Shown piece after piece: positions 52,025 through 61,594 of a DNA stretch of 64,000 nt. The notes beneath the pieces were generated by a model. It ran no database searches and was not told where the DNA came from. It worked only from the letters and a program-made list of their open reading frames with translations. Source of the DNA: Rhodothermus marinus DSM 4252. GTDB taxonomy: Bacteria > Bacteroidota > Rhodothermia > Rhodothermales > Rhodothermaceae. The DNA is taken from positions 121,001 through 185,000 of the forward strand of contig NC_013501.1 of NCBI RefSeq assembly GCF_000024845.1, read 5' to 3'. Each line of letters begins with the position of its first letter. The first letter of the stretch is position 1. Position numbers and translations under genes: made by a program.

Positions 52025-52555
52025 ATGTCTGTTTCCCCACAACAGCTCGAAGAAGTCAAAAACATCTTCCGGGCGTTTCTGAAGCAGCGCGGGCAGCGGC
52101 AGACGCCGGAGCGCTTTGCCGTGCTCGAGGAGATTTATTCGACGAGTGACCACGTCGATGCCGACGAACTCTACCTGCGGCTCCAGCAGAAGGGCGCGCG
52201 GGTGAGCCGGGCTACCGTTTACAACACGCTCGAACTGTTGCTCGAATGCGATCTGGTGGTCAAGCACCAGTTCGGCACCAATCAGGCCAAGTACGAGCGT
52301 GCCTACAGCTACTGGCAGCACGACCACCTCATCTGCCTCGACTGCGGCGAGCTGTTCGAATTCTGCGATCCGCGCATTCAGAGCATCCAGGAGATGGTGG
52401 CGGAAATCTATCAGTTCGACATCCGCCATCACGCCCTGAACTTCTACGGCCACTGCCGCCGCGAGAACTGCCCGAATCGCCCGGCCGCCGGCCGTGAGGC
52501 GCTGGCTACGGCCAGAAAGCCCGAAGCGCCCGCCGGTGCGAAGGAGTCCGCGTAG
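52025..52555 (+). CDS. fur: Fur family metal-responsive transcriptional regulator
   Basis: 176 residues. The winged helix (RQTPERFAVLEEIYSTSDHVDADELYLRLQQKG and VSRATVYNTLELLLECDLV) and the metal-binding part (HDHLICLDCGELFEFCDP with the CxxC, later HHALNFYGHCRRENC) are typical. It represses genes with bound Fe2+, or possibly Zn2+ or peroxide stress as Zur/PerR do. The second cysteine pair CRRENC supports a structural zinc site. The C-terminal ~25 residues are Ala/Pro-rich and extra. A good ribosome site (AGGAGG) lies 9 nt before the ATG. Which subfamily cannot be settled from sequence. Confidence 0.92.
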   Translation: MSVSPQQLEEVKNIFRAFLKQRGQRQTPERFAVLEEIYSTSDHVDADELYLRLQQKGARVSRATVYNTLELLLECDLVVKHQFGTNQAKYERAYSYWQHDHLICLDCGELFEFCDPRIQSIQEMVAEIYQFDIRHHALNFYGHCRRENCPNRPAAGREALATARKPEAPAGAKESA

Positions 52556-52558
52556 GCC

Positions 52559-53338
52559 TCAGAGAAACGCCGTGTTGCGGACGAACTCGCGTAGCTGCCG
52601 TCCCTGCGTGTCGTAAAGCGTCACGCGAAACTCCCGCTGTCCCAGCACCTCGGCTAGATCCTGTTCGGCCAGCGTGAACGTAGTGGTCCGCGCATCCAGC
52701 TCAAGGAGTCGCCGAACCCCGGACGTCACCTCGATCCGCGTAACGGTGGCCGGCAGGTGCGTCAGCGTGCAGGTGATCTGATGGCCCGTGCGCTGGCAGT
52801 TCAATTCCGGGAGTTGGGCGGCCGGCTCGGCCGCTGCCTGCACCGTCGTGCTGTGCAGGCGCCCCCGCACGTCCAGCACCACGAAGTCCGGCGGATCCAG
52901 GCTCAGCAGCACCACCGTGCTGAAAAACAGCGTGAGCATCGTCATGGTAAAGTGCCCGCCCAGCCAGTGCAGCATCCGATTGTGGCGCTGGCGGCGCAGC
53001 CAGGGAATCAGCCGCGGCACAAAGACCAGGTGTGTGAGCGGACCAAACCAGAACAGGAGCGCTCCGTAGATGATCAGCAGGTTCGGCCAGTAGACGCCGG
53101 GCAGATACGAGTGCAACAGGTTACCGATCGCCCAGCAGAAAAAGCCGAAGAAAAACAGCGCGCCGCTTTTGAGCAATTGCCAGCTCGGGGTGCTGGCGTA
53201 GTAGATGCTCTTGATAAAGCGCCAGAGCCGCTGCCCCCGGCTGAGTCCCCGCCATCCTGCTGGCAGGATGTGCGGGGACCCAGCCGCCCCGTTTACGCGC
53301 CGAGAAAGTCGAACGTTTTGTTGCGTCTGCACTTCCAT
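52559..53338 (-). CDS. Membrane protein of the heme-copper oxidoreductase operon, unknown
   Basis: 259 residues. Three or four membrane helices lie at about residues 58-75, 83-105 and 128-148, and a soluble C-terminal domain (about 150-259) looks like a small beta-sandwich (TRIEVTSGVRRLLELDARTTTFTL, REFRVTLYDTQGR) that probably faces the periplasm. I do not recognise the family. It starts 18 nt after subunit I, on the same strand, so it is most likely an accessory subunit or assembly factor of that enzyme. A strong inverted repeat lies within codons 20-32. Convergent with fur. Confidence 0.65.
   Translation of the reverse strand: MEVQTQQNVRLSRRVNGAAGSPHILPAGWRGLSRGQRLWRFIKSIYYASTPSWQLLKSGALFFFGFFCWAIGNLLHSYLPGVYWPNLLIIYGALLFWFGPLTHLVFVPRLIPWLRRQRHNRMLHWLGGHFTMTMLTLFFSTVVLLSLDPPDFVVLDVRGRLHSTTVQAAAEPAAQLPELNCQRTGHQITCTLTHLPATVTRIEVTSGVRRLLELDARTTTFTLAEQDLAEVLGQREFRVTLYDTQGRQLREFVRNTAFL
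53245..53279. repeat. Strong hairpin near the 5' end of the accessory membrane gene
   Basis: Inverted repeat GTCCCCGC-C-ATCCTGC (53245-53260) and GCAGGAT-GT-GCGGGGAC (53263-53279), 15 paired bases around a tiny loop. It lies 60-93 nt into the coding region and could limit transcription or protect the upstream mRNA. No T-run follows on either strand. Confidence 0.6.
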
Positions 53339-53356
53339 GTCGTTTCTCCTCCCTGC

Positions 53357-55069
53357 TCAGCCAATCGCCCACAGGCGACCCAGCAGATACCAGTTCACCG
53401 CATAGACGATGGCAAATACGGCCAGGAAAATGAGCGTCAGGGTGAACGTCCCCTGCATCGAGTATTCATGAATCGGCCTGTCGTCGCTGCCGCCGGAGAT
53501 CAGCGGGGGCATCACCAGCGCCGGGTTCTCGACGCGCTTCCCGAAAAGCAGCGACCCCACGGCCACCAGCAGGAAGCTGGCTCCGGCGATGATGGCCAGA
53601 ATCGCAGCCACGCCGAAGATGGCAAACAGCGGGGAGGCCGCGGCAAAGCTGAAGTCCGTGCCCGGGAAGCTCATCACCGACGGATGGCGACGGGGCACGC
53701 CGTAGATCACGCCCAGATAAATCATCATGATCGTGGCCAGCCCCATGGCCACCGCATAGAAGTAGGGCTGAATGCGGGCCAGCGGCTTGAAGGCCAGGTC
53801 CCGGTTGAACAGGACTGGCAGCGCAAAGTACACGAGCGCCATGAACGTCAGCGTGGTCCCCAGCACCACGGTGCCGTGGAAGTGCCCCGGCACACCCAGC
53901 GTGTTGTGCCAGGTCAGGTTGAGCTGGGTCTGGCCCATGACCACGCCCGAAATGCCCCCGATGAAACCGAACATGATGATGCCCAGCGCGGTGGCCGAAA
54001 AGACCGGGTTGCCCCAGGGGGCCGACCAGAGCCAGCCGAAAAGACCCTGGCTGCCGAGACCCCGCTTGCGACGTCCGGCCTCCAGTCCCGCCGGGATGGC
54101 AAAGGCGTGGATCATGCTGGCCAGCACGGCGCCGTAGACCGCGTAGGACGTGTTCCAGTGCTTCCAGCTCATGTGCACGCCCGGATCGGCCAGCAGGTGA
54201 TGCGCCGCGCCCATGTTGATGAAGAACAGATACAGGATGAAGGCCGTCCGCGAGAGCTTTTCGCTGACGACCTCGGCGCCGCCCACCACATGCGTCAGGA
54301 AGTACCAGACCGTGATCATGGCCGCCAGGTTGATCTGCTGGCTACCATGACCGATGATCCAGTACATCTGCCGGTACCATGCCGCGTCGATGTGCTCCAC
54401 CACGCCAATACGCCAGAGGAACGTGGGAATGTAGGTGATCAGTCCGCCCAGCAATGCCTCCAGCGCAATGATCGACGTGATGAACGCGCCGAAGCTGACC
54501 AGCGGGAGCGAACGGTTCGGATACTCCTGTTTTTCCTGCCAGATCGTGATGAAAAACGGCAGTGCCGCCACGATCACGCCCAGGATGAACAGGATGACGC
54601 CCAGGTAGAACAGCGGCGGCGAGGGCAGCGGGGCGTACGAGGTCAGCAACGGCGCACTGTCGGGCGCTTCGGTAGTGGCGATGGCATGGTTGATCATCAG
54701 CGCCGCCACCAGCATCACGAAGTAGCCGATCCCGGCCAGTCTGGGCGCTGGAAGCGGCCGGCCCAGCACCAGCGGCCCGCCAATGTACAGGATGGCCACT
54801 TCCATGAAGACCATCCAGAAAATCAGCAGATTCCAGGCATGGATGCTGAGCCACTTGTAAAAGGCGGGCGGATCGGCCAGGCCGATCACCTCCCAGCGCG
54901 TGAGCGCCACGAAGATGGCCGAGATGCCGCCGATCAGCAGCGCCACGACGGCAGTCAGCGCAAACAGCTTCACGTAGCGCTCGACGTCCCGGTGAATACG
55001 CAACCCGGTGACCGAGCACGTCCGGAAGCCCTCGGCGTCATACGTTCCGGAAAGGAGCAGGCCAGCCAT
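53357..55069 (-). CDS. Heme-copper oxidoreductase subunit I without the active-site tyrosine (NO reductase-like)
   Basis: 570 residues, about 13-14 membrane helices. All metal-ligand histidines are present: helix II LSIHAWNLLI, helix VI WIIGHGSQQ (His241), helix VII GAAHHLLADPG (the His pair), and helix X VPGHFHGT. In oxygen-reducing A- and B-type enzymes the residue four after the helix VI histidine is a Tyr cross-linked to it. Here it is Gln245, so an O2-reductase mechanism is doubtful. The overall sequence is nearest the ba3/B-type and the divergent NO reductases. I recall that a NO reductase family called eNOR was characterised from Rhodothermus marinus; this locus may be it, but I cannot confirm. 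Four nt after subunit II. Confidence 0.85.
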   Translation of the reverse strand: MAGLLLSGTYDAEGFRTCSVTGLRIHRDVERYVKLFALTAVVALLIGGISAIFVALTRWEVIGLADPPAFYKWLSIHAWNLLIFWMVFMEVAILYIGGPLVLGRPLPAPRLAGIGYFVMLVAALMINHAIATTEAPDSAPLLTSYAPLPSPPLFYLGVILFILGVIVAALPFFITIWQEKQEYPNRSLPLVSFGAFITSIIALEALLGGLITYIPTFLWRIGVVEHIDAAWYRQMYWIIGHGSQQINLAAMITVWYFLTHVVGGAEVVSEKLSRTAFILYLFFINMGAAHHLLADPGVHMSWKHWNTSYAVYGAVLASMIHAFAIPAGLEAGRRKRGLGSQGLFGWLWSAPWGNPVFSATALGIIMFGFIGGISGVVMGQTQLNLTWHNTLGVPGHFHGTVVLGTTLTFMALVYFALPVLFNRDLAFKPLARIQPYFYAVAMGLATIMMIYLGVIYGVPRRHPSVMSFPGTDFSFAAASPLFAIFGVAAILAIIAGASFLLVAVGSLLFGKRVENPALVMPPLISGGSDDRPIHEYSMQGTFTLTLIFLAVFAIVYAVNWYLLGRLWAIG

Positions 55070-55072
55070 AGC

Positions 55073-55612
55073 TCATTCCTCCACGATGAAAATGCCATGC
55101 ATGGTGCGGTGCCCGATGCCGCAGAACTCGTTGCAGATCACGTGATAGACGCCCGGCTCGTCGAAGCGCATGGGAATCACCCATTCGTAGCCGGGCAGCA
55201 GCTGAAACGTGACCTGCTTACTGAGCGCATGCTCGGGCCGAATGGAAAATCCGTGCTGCACGTCGTAGCTGGTCAGGTGCAGCCGATAGGTCTTGCCGGC
55301 CTTCAGGATCACGGGCAGCCCGTCGAAGCCGTACCGCATGGCCGCGATGTACACGTCCTCACCGGCCGGGCGCAACCCCTGCTCGGTGGCCGTGCTGGCC
55401 TCGCGATAGGCGGCGAGTTTGGCCCGGTAGGTGGCCGGCTCGATCCGATAGGTGGGGCCGTGCTGGTTCTGGTTGCCGAAGAAGCTCCAGCCGACCATCC
55501 AGCCGAACAGAATCAGCCCCCACACCACACTGATCTGAACCCAGAGCTTCTCGTAGCGGTTGGCCGGAATGCCCCACCAGTTCCCTTCCAGTGGTTTCAG
55601 CGGCGAGCTCAT
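55073..55612 (-). CDS. CuA-containing subunit II of the heme-copper oxidoreductase
   Basis: 179 residues. One N-terminal membrane anchor (about residues 24-46, VQISVVWGLILFGWMVGWSFF), then the cupredoxin domain. CuA ligands are complete: His120 (YDVQHGF), Cys160, Glu162, Cys164, His168 and Met171 (CNEFCGIGHRTM). It accepts electrons from cytochrome c or another periplasmic donor and passes them to subunit I. An intact CuA site marks this as a cytochrome-c-linked enzyme and sets it apart from classical cNOR/qNOR. Overlaps the 52-residue gene before it by ATGA. Confidence 0.92.
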   Translation of the reverse strand: MSSPLKPLEGNWWGIPANRYEKLWVQISVVWGLILFGWMVGWSFFGNQNQHGPTYRIEPATYRAKLAAYREASTATEQGLRPAGEDVYIAAMRYGFDGLPVILKAGKTYRLHLTSYDVQHGFSIRPEHALSKQVTFQLLPGYEWVIPMRFDEPGVYHVICNEFCGIGHRTMHGIFIVEE

Positions 55613-55767
55613 GGCGTTGTCCCTCCTGCCGGGATGGTGAGCAGGTCAATCACTCCCCAGACGATGTAGGAAAGCACGAAAAACACGATGGCCGCCCCGG
55701 CCAGCAACCAGGGATTGTCGTAGATCTGCTGCAGCCAGGGCGTCTGCTGGTGCGGGCGTGTCTCCAT
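55609..55767 (-). CDS. 52-residue single-helix subunit opening the oxidoreductase operon
   Basis: A short frame: METRPHQQTPWLQQIYDNPW, then one membrane helix (LLAGAAIVFFVLSYIVWGVI), then a short tail DLLTIPAGGTTP. The stop overlaps the subunit II start (ATGA). Thermus ba3 oxidase has a comparable 34-residue single-helix subunit (IIa/CbaD), so this is probably a small structural subunit of the complex. Easily missed because of its length. The start ATG at 55767 is the only one available, and the gene is first after a 124-nt AT-rich promoter region. Confidence 0.75.
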   Translation of the reverse strand: METRPHQQTPWLQQIYDNPWLLAGAAIVFFVLSYIVWGVIDLLTIPAGGTTP

Positions 55768-55818
55768 GGCTTCAAGGGTCTGTCAGCGGAAGGATTCCAC
55801 TTTTAAGATAAAACGTAT

Positions 55819-55828
55819 TTAGTACTAA
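55819..55828. promoter_or_regulatory. Palindrome upstream of the oxidoreductase operon
   Basis: TTAGTACTAA, a perfect 10-bp palindrome in an AT-rich stretch 52 nt before the operon's first ATG. It matches the fadL-region palindrome at 9 of 10 bases. It may be an operator for a shared regulator. The exact promoter boxes are not clear. Confidence 0.35.
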
Positions 55829-55891
55829 TCAATCCTAATTTGTTAAAGAACAGATTTTTCACACTTGGGAAATAAAGCCTGAATTTTCTGA

Positions 55892-56815
55892 TCATACGGC
55901 CGGGACGCTCCGGGCGTGCAGGCGGACGTCCTGCCGGGGCGGCCGGCCAAACAGCTTTTTGTAGTCCCGGGTGAAGTGGGCCGGATCGTTGTAGCCCACG
56001 CGGTAGCCGGCCGTGGAGGCATCGAGCCCTTCCATGAGCATGAGCCGTCGCGCTTCCTGCAGACGCAATCGCTTCTGAAACTGGAGCGGACTCATGCCGG
56101 TGGCCGCCTTGAAGTGCTGGTAGAGGGCCGATGTGCTGAGACCCAGCTCCCGTGCCAGTCGCTGAATGTCCAGCGGCTGGTCGAAGCGTTCGCGAATCAG
56201 CGCAATGGCCCGTGCTATGCGGTGATACTGGCCGTTGAGCAGCACCAGATGACGCAGCCGCGCGCCCTGTTCGTCCTGCAGCAGCCGGAAGATGATCTCG
56301 CGCGTGATGAGCGGAAGCAGCACGGGTGCTTCGTCGGGCGTTTCGGCCAGCCGGACCAGGCGCACGACGGCTTCCAGCAGGGGCGGCCGGAGCGGGCTCA
56401 CGTCGAAGGCCGACACTTCGGGACCTTCCGGCGAGGGCACGTAGCCCGCCTCCATCATGACCGCACTGATCGTGCGGGGATCGAGCGCCAGCCGCAGGCT
56501 CAGGTAGGGCGCTTCGGGCGAGGCTTCCACGACGTGGCTGGCCGCCGGTAGCTCCATCGTGGCGATCAGATAGTGATAGGGGTCGTAACGATAGGTCCGG
56601 CGGCCCACGATCACTTCCTTGGCGCCCTGAGCGATCACACAGAAGGCCGGTTCCCAGACGCGGTGAAACAGCTCCGTGGGGGCGGAGGCCCGGAAAAAGC
56701 TGACGCCCGGAATCGGCTCGCGGCCGCCGTCTTCCGGCACGATCCGGCCGATTCGTTCGACGAGTTCCTCCCGGTAGGCCTGCTCCTGCAGCGCCTCGCG
56801 CTCATGCTCCAGCAT
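55892..56815 (-). CDS. AraC family regulator of the YqhC type
   Basis: 307 residues from the ATG at 56815 (MLEHEREALQEQAY). The N-terminal AraC_N domain (PF06719 type) reads IPGVSFFRASAPTELFHRVWEPAFCVIAQGAKEVIVGRRTYRYDPYHYL, and the C-terminal pair of helix-turn-helix motifs includes IQRLARELGLSTSALYQHFKAATGMSPLQFQKRLRLQEARRLML and AGYRVGYNDPAHFTRDYKKLFG. E. coli YqhC belongs to this subgroup, senses reactive aldehydes and activates the neighbouring yqhD and dkgA reductases. Here the gene is divergent from an alcohol dehydrogenase and two aldo-keto reductases, the same logic. The frame's longer start at 56920 lacks support. Confidence 0.92.
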   Translation of the reverse strand: MLEHEREALQEQAYREELVERIGRIVPEDGGREPIPGVSFFRASAPTELFHRVWEPAFCVIAQGAKEVIVGRRTYRYDPYHYLIATMELPAASHVVEASPEAPYLSLRLALDPRTISAVMMEAGYVPSPEGPEVSAFDVSPLRPPLLEAVVRLVRLAETPDEAPVLLPLITREIIFRLLQDEQGARLRHLVLLNGQYHRIARAIALIRERFDQPLDIQRLARELGLSTSALYQHFKAATGMSPLQFQKRLRLQEARRLMLMEGLDASTAGYRVGYNDPAHFTRDYKKLFGRPPRQDVRLHARSVPAV

Positions 56816-56989
56816 CGCTGCCTCCTCGGATTGGAGTGCACTGTTTCCCCTCTGTACGCACCAATCTGCCTGCGGCTTCCAGCGTGGACAATCGTCCAAG
56901 AATCCCGGAAGATCATTCAAATGGATGGAGCAGGCTTTTTCTTAAAATGCGAGCGGAAAGGCTGAAGTCTCCAAATCCATTGGTGTAGC

Positions 56990-58033
56990 ATGATGCGTGC
57001 AACCGTTCTGTATGGACCGAAAGACGTTCGACTGGAGCAGGTGCCCGATCCGAAGATCCTCGAACCGACGGACGCGATCATCCGGGTGCTGGTCGCCTGC
57101 ATCTGCGGCTCGGACCTCTGGCCTTACCGGGGCTACGATCCTGTCCCCGAAGAAGGGCGGCCCATGGGTCACGAGGCCGTGGGCGTGGTGGAAGCGGTGG
57201 GCAAGGAGGTGCGCACGGTGAAGCCGGGCGATGTGGTGCTCATGCCGTTCGCCATTTCGGACGGCTCCTGCGAGTTCTGCCACGAAGGGCTGACCACAGC
57301 CTGCGTCCACGTAGGCTTCTTCGGCTACTCGCCGGGGGTGGGCGGGGCGCAGGCCGAGGCGGTGCGCATTCCGCTGGCGGACGGCACGCTCTACAGGGTG
57401 CCCGTCTCCGAGGACGACCGTGAGCTGCTGCCGCACCTGCTCACGCTCACCGATGTGATGGGTACCGGCCACCACGCCGCCGTGACGGCGCGGGTGGGGC
57501 CGGGCAAGATCGCCGCGGTGATCGGCGACGGCGCCGTGGGACTCTGCGGCGTGCTGGCGGCCCGACGCCTGGGCGCCGAGCGCATCATCCTGCTGGGGCA
57601 TCATCCCGACCGGCTGGAACTGGGACGGGCCTTCGGGGCCACGGACGTGGTGACCGAGCGTGGCGAGGCGGCCGTCGAACGGGTGCTGGAACTCACCGGC
57701 GGTTTCGGAGCGCATTCGGTGCTGGAGTGCGTGGGTACGGAGGAAGCGGTGGAAACGGCCGTGCAGATTGCGCGGCCGGGTGGGGCCATCGGACGCGTCG
57801 GCGTGCCGCACCACGAAGGCATCCCAGCCGGGGTCACCTTTTTCAAGAACGTGATCGTGGCCGGCGGGCCGGCCCCCACGCGCGCCTACATGCCGGAGCT
57901 TGTGCCCGACGTGCTCGAGGGCCGCATCGAGCCGGGCCGGGTCTTCGACCTGACGCTGCCGCTGGACCGAGTGGCCGAGGGCTACCGGGCCATGGACGAA
58001 CGCCGGGCCATCAAAGTCATGCTGGAGCCATAA
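56990..58033 (+). CDS. Zinc-dependent alcohol dehydrogenase, MDR superfamily
   Basis: 347 residues. Catalytic-zinc residues are in ACICGSDLWPYRG (Cys) and MGHEAVGVVEAVG (His-Glu). The structural-zinc lobe is partial (SCEFCHEGLTTAC, three of four cysteines). The Rossmann motif is AVIGDGAVGLCGV. It resembles the zinc-dependent threonine/sorbitol-type dehydrogenases annotated as alcohol dehydrogenase catalytic domain proteins. Reduces aldehydes or oxidises alcohols with NAD(P). First gene of a five- to six-gene forward cluster, divergent from the YqhC-like regulator with about 175 nt between start codons. Confidence 0.92.
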   Translation: MMRATVLYGPKDVRLEQVPDPKILEPTDAIIRVLVACICGSDLWPYRGYDPVPEEGRPMGHEAVGVVEAVGKEVRTVKPGDVVLMPFAISDGSCEFCHEGLTTACVHVGFFGYSPGVGGAQAEAVRIPLADGTLYRVPVSEDDRELLPHLLTLTDVMGTGHHAAVTARVGPGKIAAVIGDGAVGLCGVLAARRLGAERIILLGHHPDRLELGRAFGATDVVTERGEAAVERVLELTGGFGAHSVLECVGTEEAVETAVQIARPGGAIGRVGVPHHEGIPAGVTFFKNVIVAGGPAPTRAYMPELVPDVLEGRIEPGRVFDLTLPLDRVAEGYRAMDERRAIKVMLEP

Positions 58034-59939
<1,906 letters not shown>

Positions 59940-59960
59940 GCTGTCGAAAGAAGGGTTCTT

Positions 59961-60401
59961 ATGACAACCCGAGAGCCGTTGAAGCACAGAGCTGGCCGCT
60001 GGACGAAGGAAGAGCTGACCCGCATCGCCACGGCCGACGATCTGCATGTGGCGCCGTTTCGGGAAGACGGCGTCACCTACGGCACGCCCACGTGGGTCTG
60101 GTGCGTGGTGGTGGGGGAGGCCGTCTATGCCCGGGCTTACCACGGCACCCGCTCCAGCTGGTACCGGGCGGCCGTGCGCCAGGGGGCCGGACGGGTACAT
60201 GTGGCCGGAATGGTTCGCGAGGTGATCTTCGAGCCTGTGCCGGAAGATGATCCGCTTCAGGCGAAGATCGACGCCGCCTACCGGGAGAAATACCGGAGAA
60301 GTCCCTACCTTGAACCCATGGTGAGCCCCCGGGCCCGGGCGGCCACGGTGCGGATCCTTCCGCGTGATGAAGACACCAACCCGACCCTGTCGCAGCCATG
60401 A
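59961..60401 (+). CDS. DUF2255 family protein
   Basis: 146 residues. The motif W-T-K-E-E-L-T-R-I-A-T-A-D-D-L-H-V near the N-terminus and GTPTWVWCVVVGEAVYARAYHGTRSSWYRAAV in the centre match DUF2255, a flavin-reductase-like split-barrel family of unknown function often found beside dehydrogenases and hydrolases. The conserved Arg/Tyr (YHGTRSSWYRA) may bind a cofactor. The stop overlaps the following truncated esterase by ATGA, so the two were co-translated before the esterase was broken. Confidence 0.82.
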   Translation: MTTREPLKHRAGRWTKEELTRIATADDLHVAPFREDGVTYGTPTWVWCVVVGEAVYARAYHGTRSSWYRAAVRQGAGRVHVAGMVREVIFEPVPEDDPLQAKIDAAYREKYRRSPYLEPMVSPRARAATVRILPRDEDTNPTLSQP

Positions 60402-60724
60402 AACGGAACCTGTATGCCGCAAGCCGGCTCTTCGGATGGCCGGTGGTCCTTTTGATGCTCTGGACGAGCGTTGCGCCGGCTCAGGCGCAGCAGGTGCCCG
60501 ACTACATCGAGCGGCCGGACGATGCCGCCGGGGTGTTCGCCATCTATCCGGGCGACGGCGTGCCGCCGAGCTCGGAAGACTGGACCTGGCACGAGCAGAC
60601 GGTCCGCAGCCCCCGGATCTCTTTTGCCGGGCCGAACGGGCTCGTGCACAACGTCGTGATCCCCACGCTCACGATGTTTCGTCCAGCGCCCAGTACGGCC
60701 AACGGCCGAGTTGCCGCTCCGTAG
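60398..60724 (+). pseudogene. Alpha/beta-hydrolase (esterase) gene truncated at its 3' side
   Basis: 108 codons. A signal peptide (FGWPVVLLMLWTSVAPAQA) is followed by IYPGDGVPPSSEDWTWHEQT and NVVIPTLTMFRPAPSTANG, the usual opening of secreted BD-FAE/acetyl-xylan-esterase-like hydrolases. These normally continue TAVIVAPGGAF with a full catalytic domain of some 250 more residues. Here the match stops at ANG (about 60706), and eight codons later there is a stop at 60724. The catalytic Ser, Asp and His are all missing. The break coincides with the left edge of the AT-rich island. Not expected to be active. Confidence 0.75.
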
Positions 60725-60928
60725 CAAAGCAAGTGGCGACGCTACTCAGGCGCGTTTGCCTGGTTGAAAATTGGGTCGCTTTCAGCAGGACCTATGTACG
60801 GGTTGCCAGGCAGGCTGTGGCTGCTCTTGTCTTCTTTGTCATGTGTCTGAACTTCAGATAGCCTGGGTTGTGCCTTGCTTCTTGGAGTGCAATTTTGAGG
60901 TTTGGTTAAGTCGCTGGTTAGACAGTGC
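60725..60928. other. Non-coding left part of the island with a candidate attC half-site
   Basis: About 200 nt without a convincing gene. GTTAGAC at 60917-60923 lies 5 nt past the stop of the reverse-strand cassette gene. On that strand it reads GTCTAAC, a perfect inverse-core box (RYYYAAC) where an attC should begin. No matching GTTRRRY core and L boxes are recognisable further left (GTCTGAAC at 60844-60851 is a weak possibility), so the site appears eroded or cut off by the left junction. Confidence 0.35.
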
Positions 60929-61558
60929 CTATTTCAAGCTACTATCCAGCAAACCGCGTTTGGCTTTGGACGCGGTAGAGATTACTGCAGAGAATGATTT
61001 GTCGAGTAATGGTTTTAAGTCTTGTTCAACCATAACTTGCTCTCCTACCACTCTATACTTTCTCTCTCGGTCAGTGAGTGCATACAGTTTCAGCCGGACA
61101 TTGGAGTGCTCAAGGGGACTAACCAGCCTGTCTTTATCAACTGGTAGAAACAGAATTAGGTATCCAAAATCACAGATTGTATCTGGTGGTACAAGGACGG
61201 GTAAGGGGACTTGTCCCTTTTGAGTTCGACCTACCTTGTCTGGACGGTCTCCATCTTCCATCCACTGCTGCAAATCCCAGAGTAGAATAGGTTCGTAGAA
61301 TATCGGATACTCCTCTCCTACTTCTGCTGCCAGCATCAAATCTTGGAGTTCGAGCGGCACTTTGCCCTTGTTCATCACAGATACATGCACGCAAAACGCT
61401 GCGCGTGGTCTACCATCCGCATGATCCATACGTATAGCAGTCCATCTTGAACACACGAAGAGGGGCTTAGCCTTCCTTAAGTGGTTAAACCAAAAAGTGG
61501 CCACTGAAATCAGGAGAGCAATGATTGAGATTGCTAGACTAATAATGCTGAAAGCCAT
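60929..61558 (-). CDS. Cassette gene: membrane-anchored hypothetical protein
   Basis: 209 residues. One N-terminal membrane helix (MAFSIISLAISIIALLISVATFWF) is followed by a soluble domain with beta-rich character (PLFVCSRWTAIRMDH, AAFCVHVSVMNKGKVPLELQDLML, FGYLILFLPVDKDRL, VRLKLYALTDRERKYRVV). The pattern of N-terminal anchor plus immunoglobulin-like or jelly-roll strand region is frequent among cassette and defence-linked unknowns, but I recognise no family. Codon and base use are much more AT-rich than the chromosome around it, indicating transfer. It is the distal cassette of the proposed integron. Function unknown. Confidence 0.6.
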   Translation of the reverse strand: MAFSIISLAISIIALLISVATFWFNHLRKAKPLFVCSRWTAIRMDHADGRPRAAFCVHVSVMNKGKVPLELQDLMLAAEVGEEYPIFYEPILLWDLQQWMEDGDRPDKVGRTQKGQVPLPVLVPPDTICDFGYLILFLPVDKDRLVSPLEHSNVRLKLYALTDRERKYRVVGEQVMVEQDLKPLLDKSFSAVISTASKAKRGLLDSSLK

Positions 61559-61594
61559 TTGTGTTTCACTCTTGCATTATGGCTCCGCTTCGCT

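Noticed and set aside
52757..55669. 970-residue forward frame antisense to the heme-copper oxidoreductase genes
   Set aside because: His/Gln/Arg-rich composition typical of a high-GC shadow frame. The reverse strand holds clear subunits I and II.
60771..61223. 150-residue forward frame inside the island
   Set aside because: Antisense to the cassette gene at 60929-61558, Ser/Cys-rich and without start signals.
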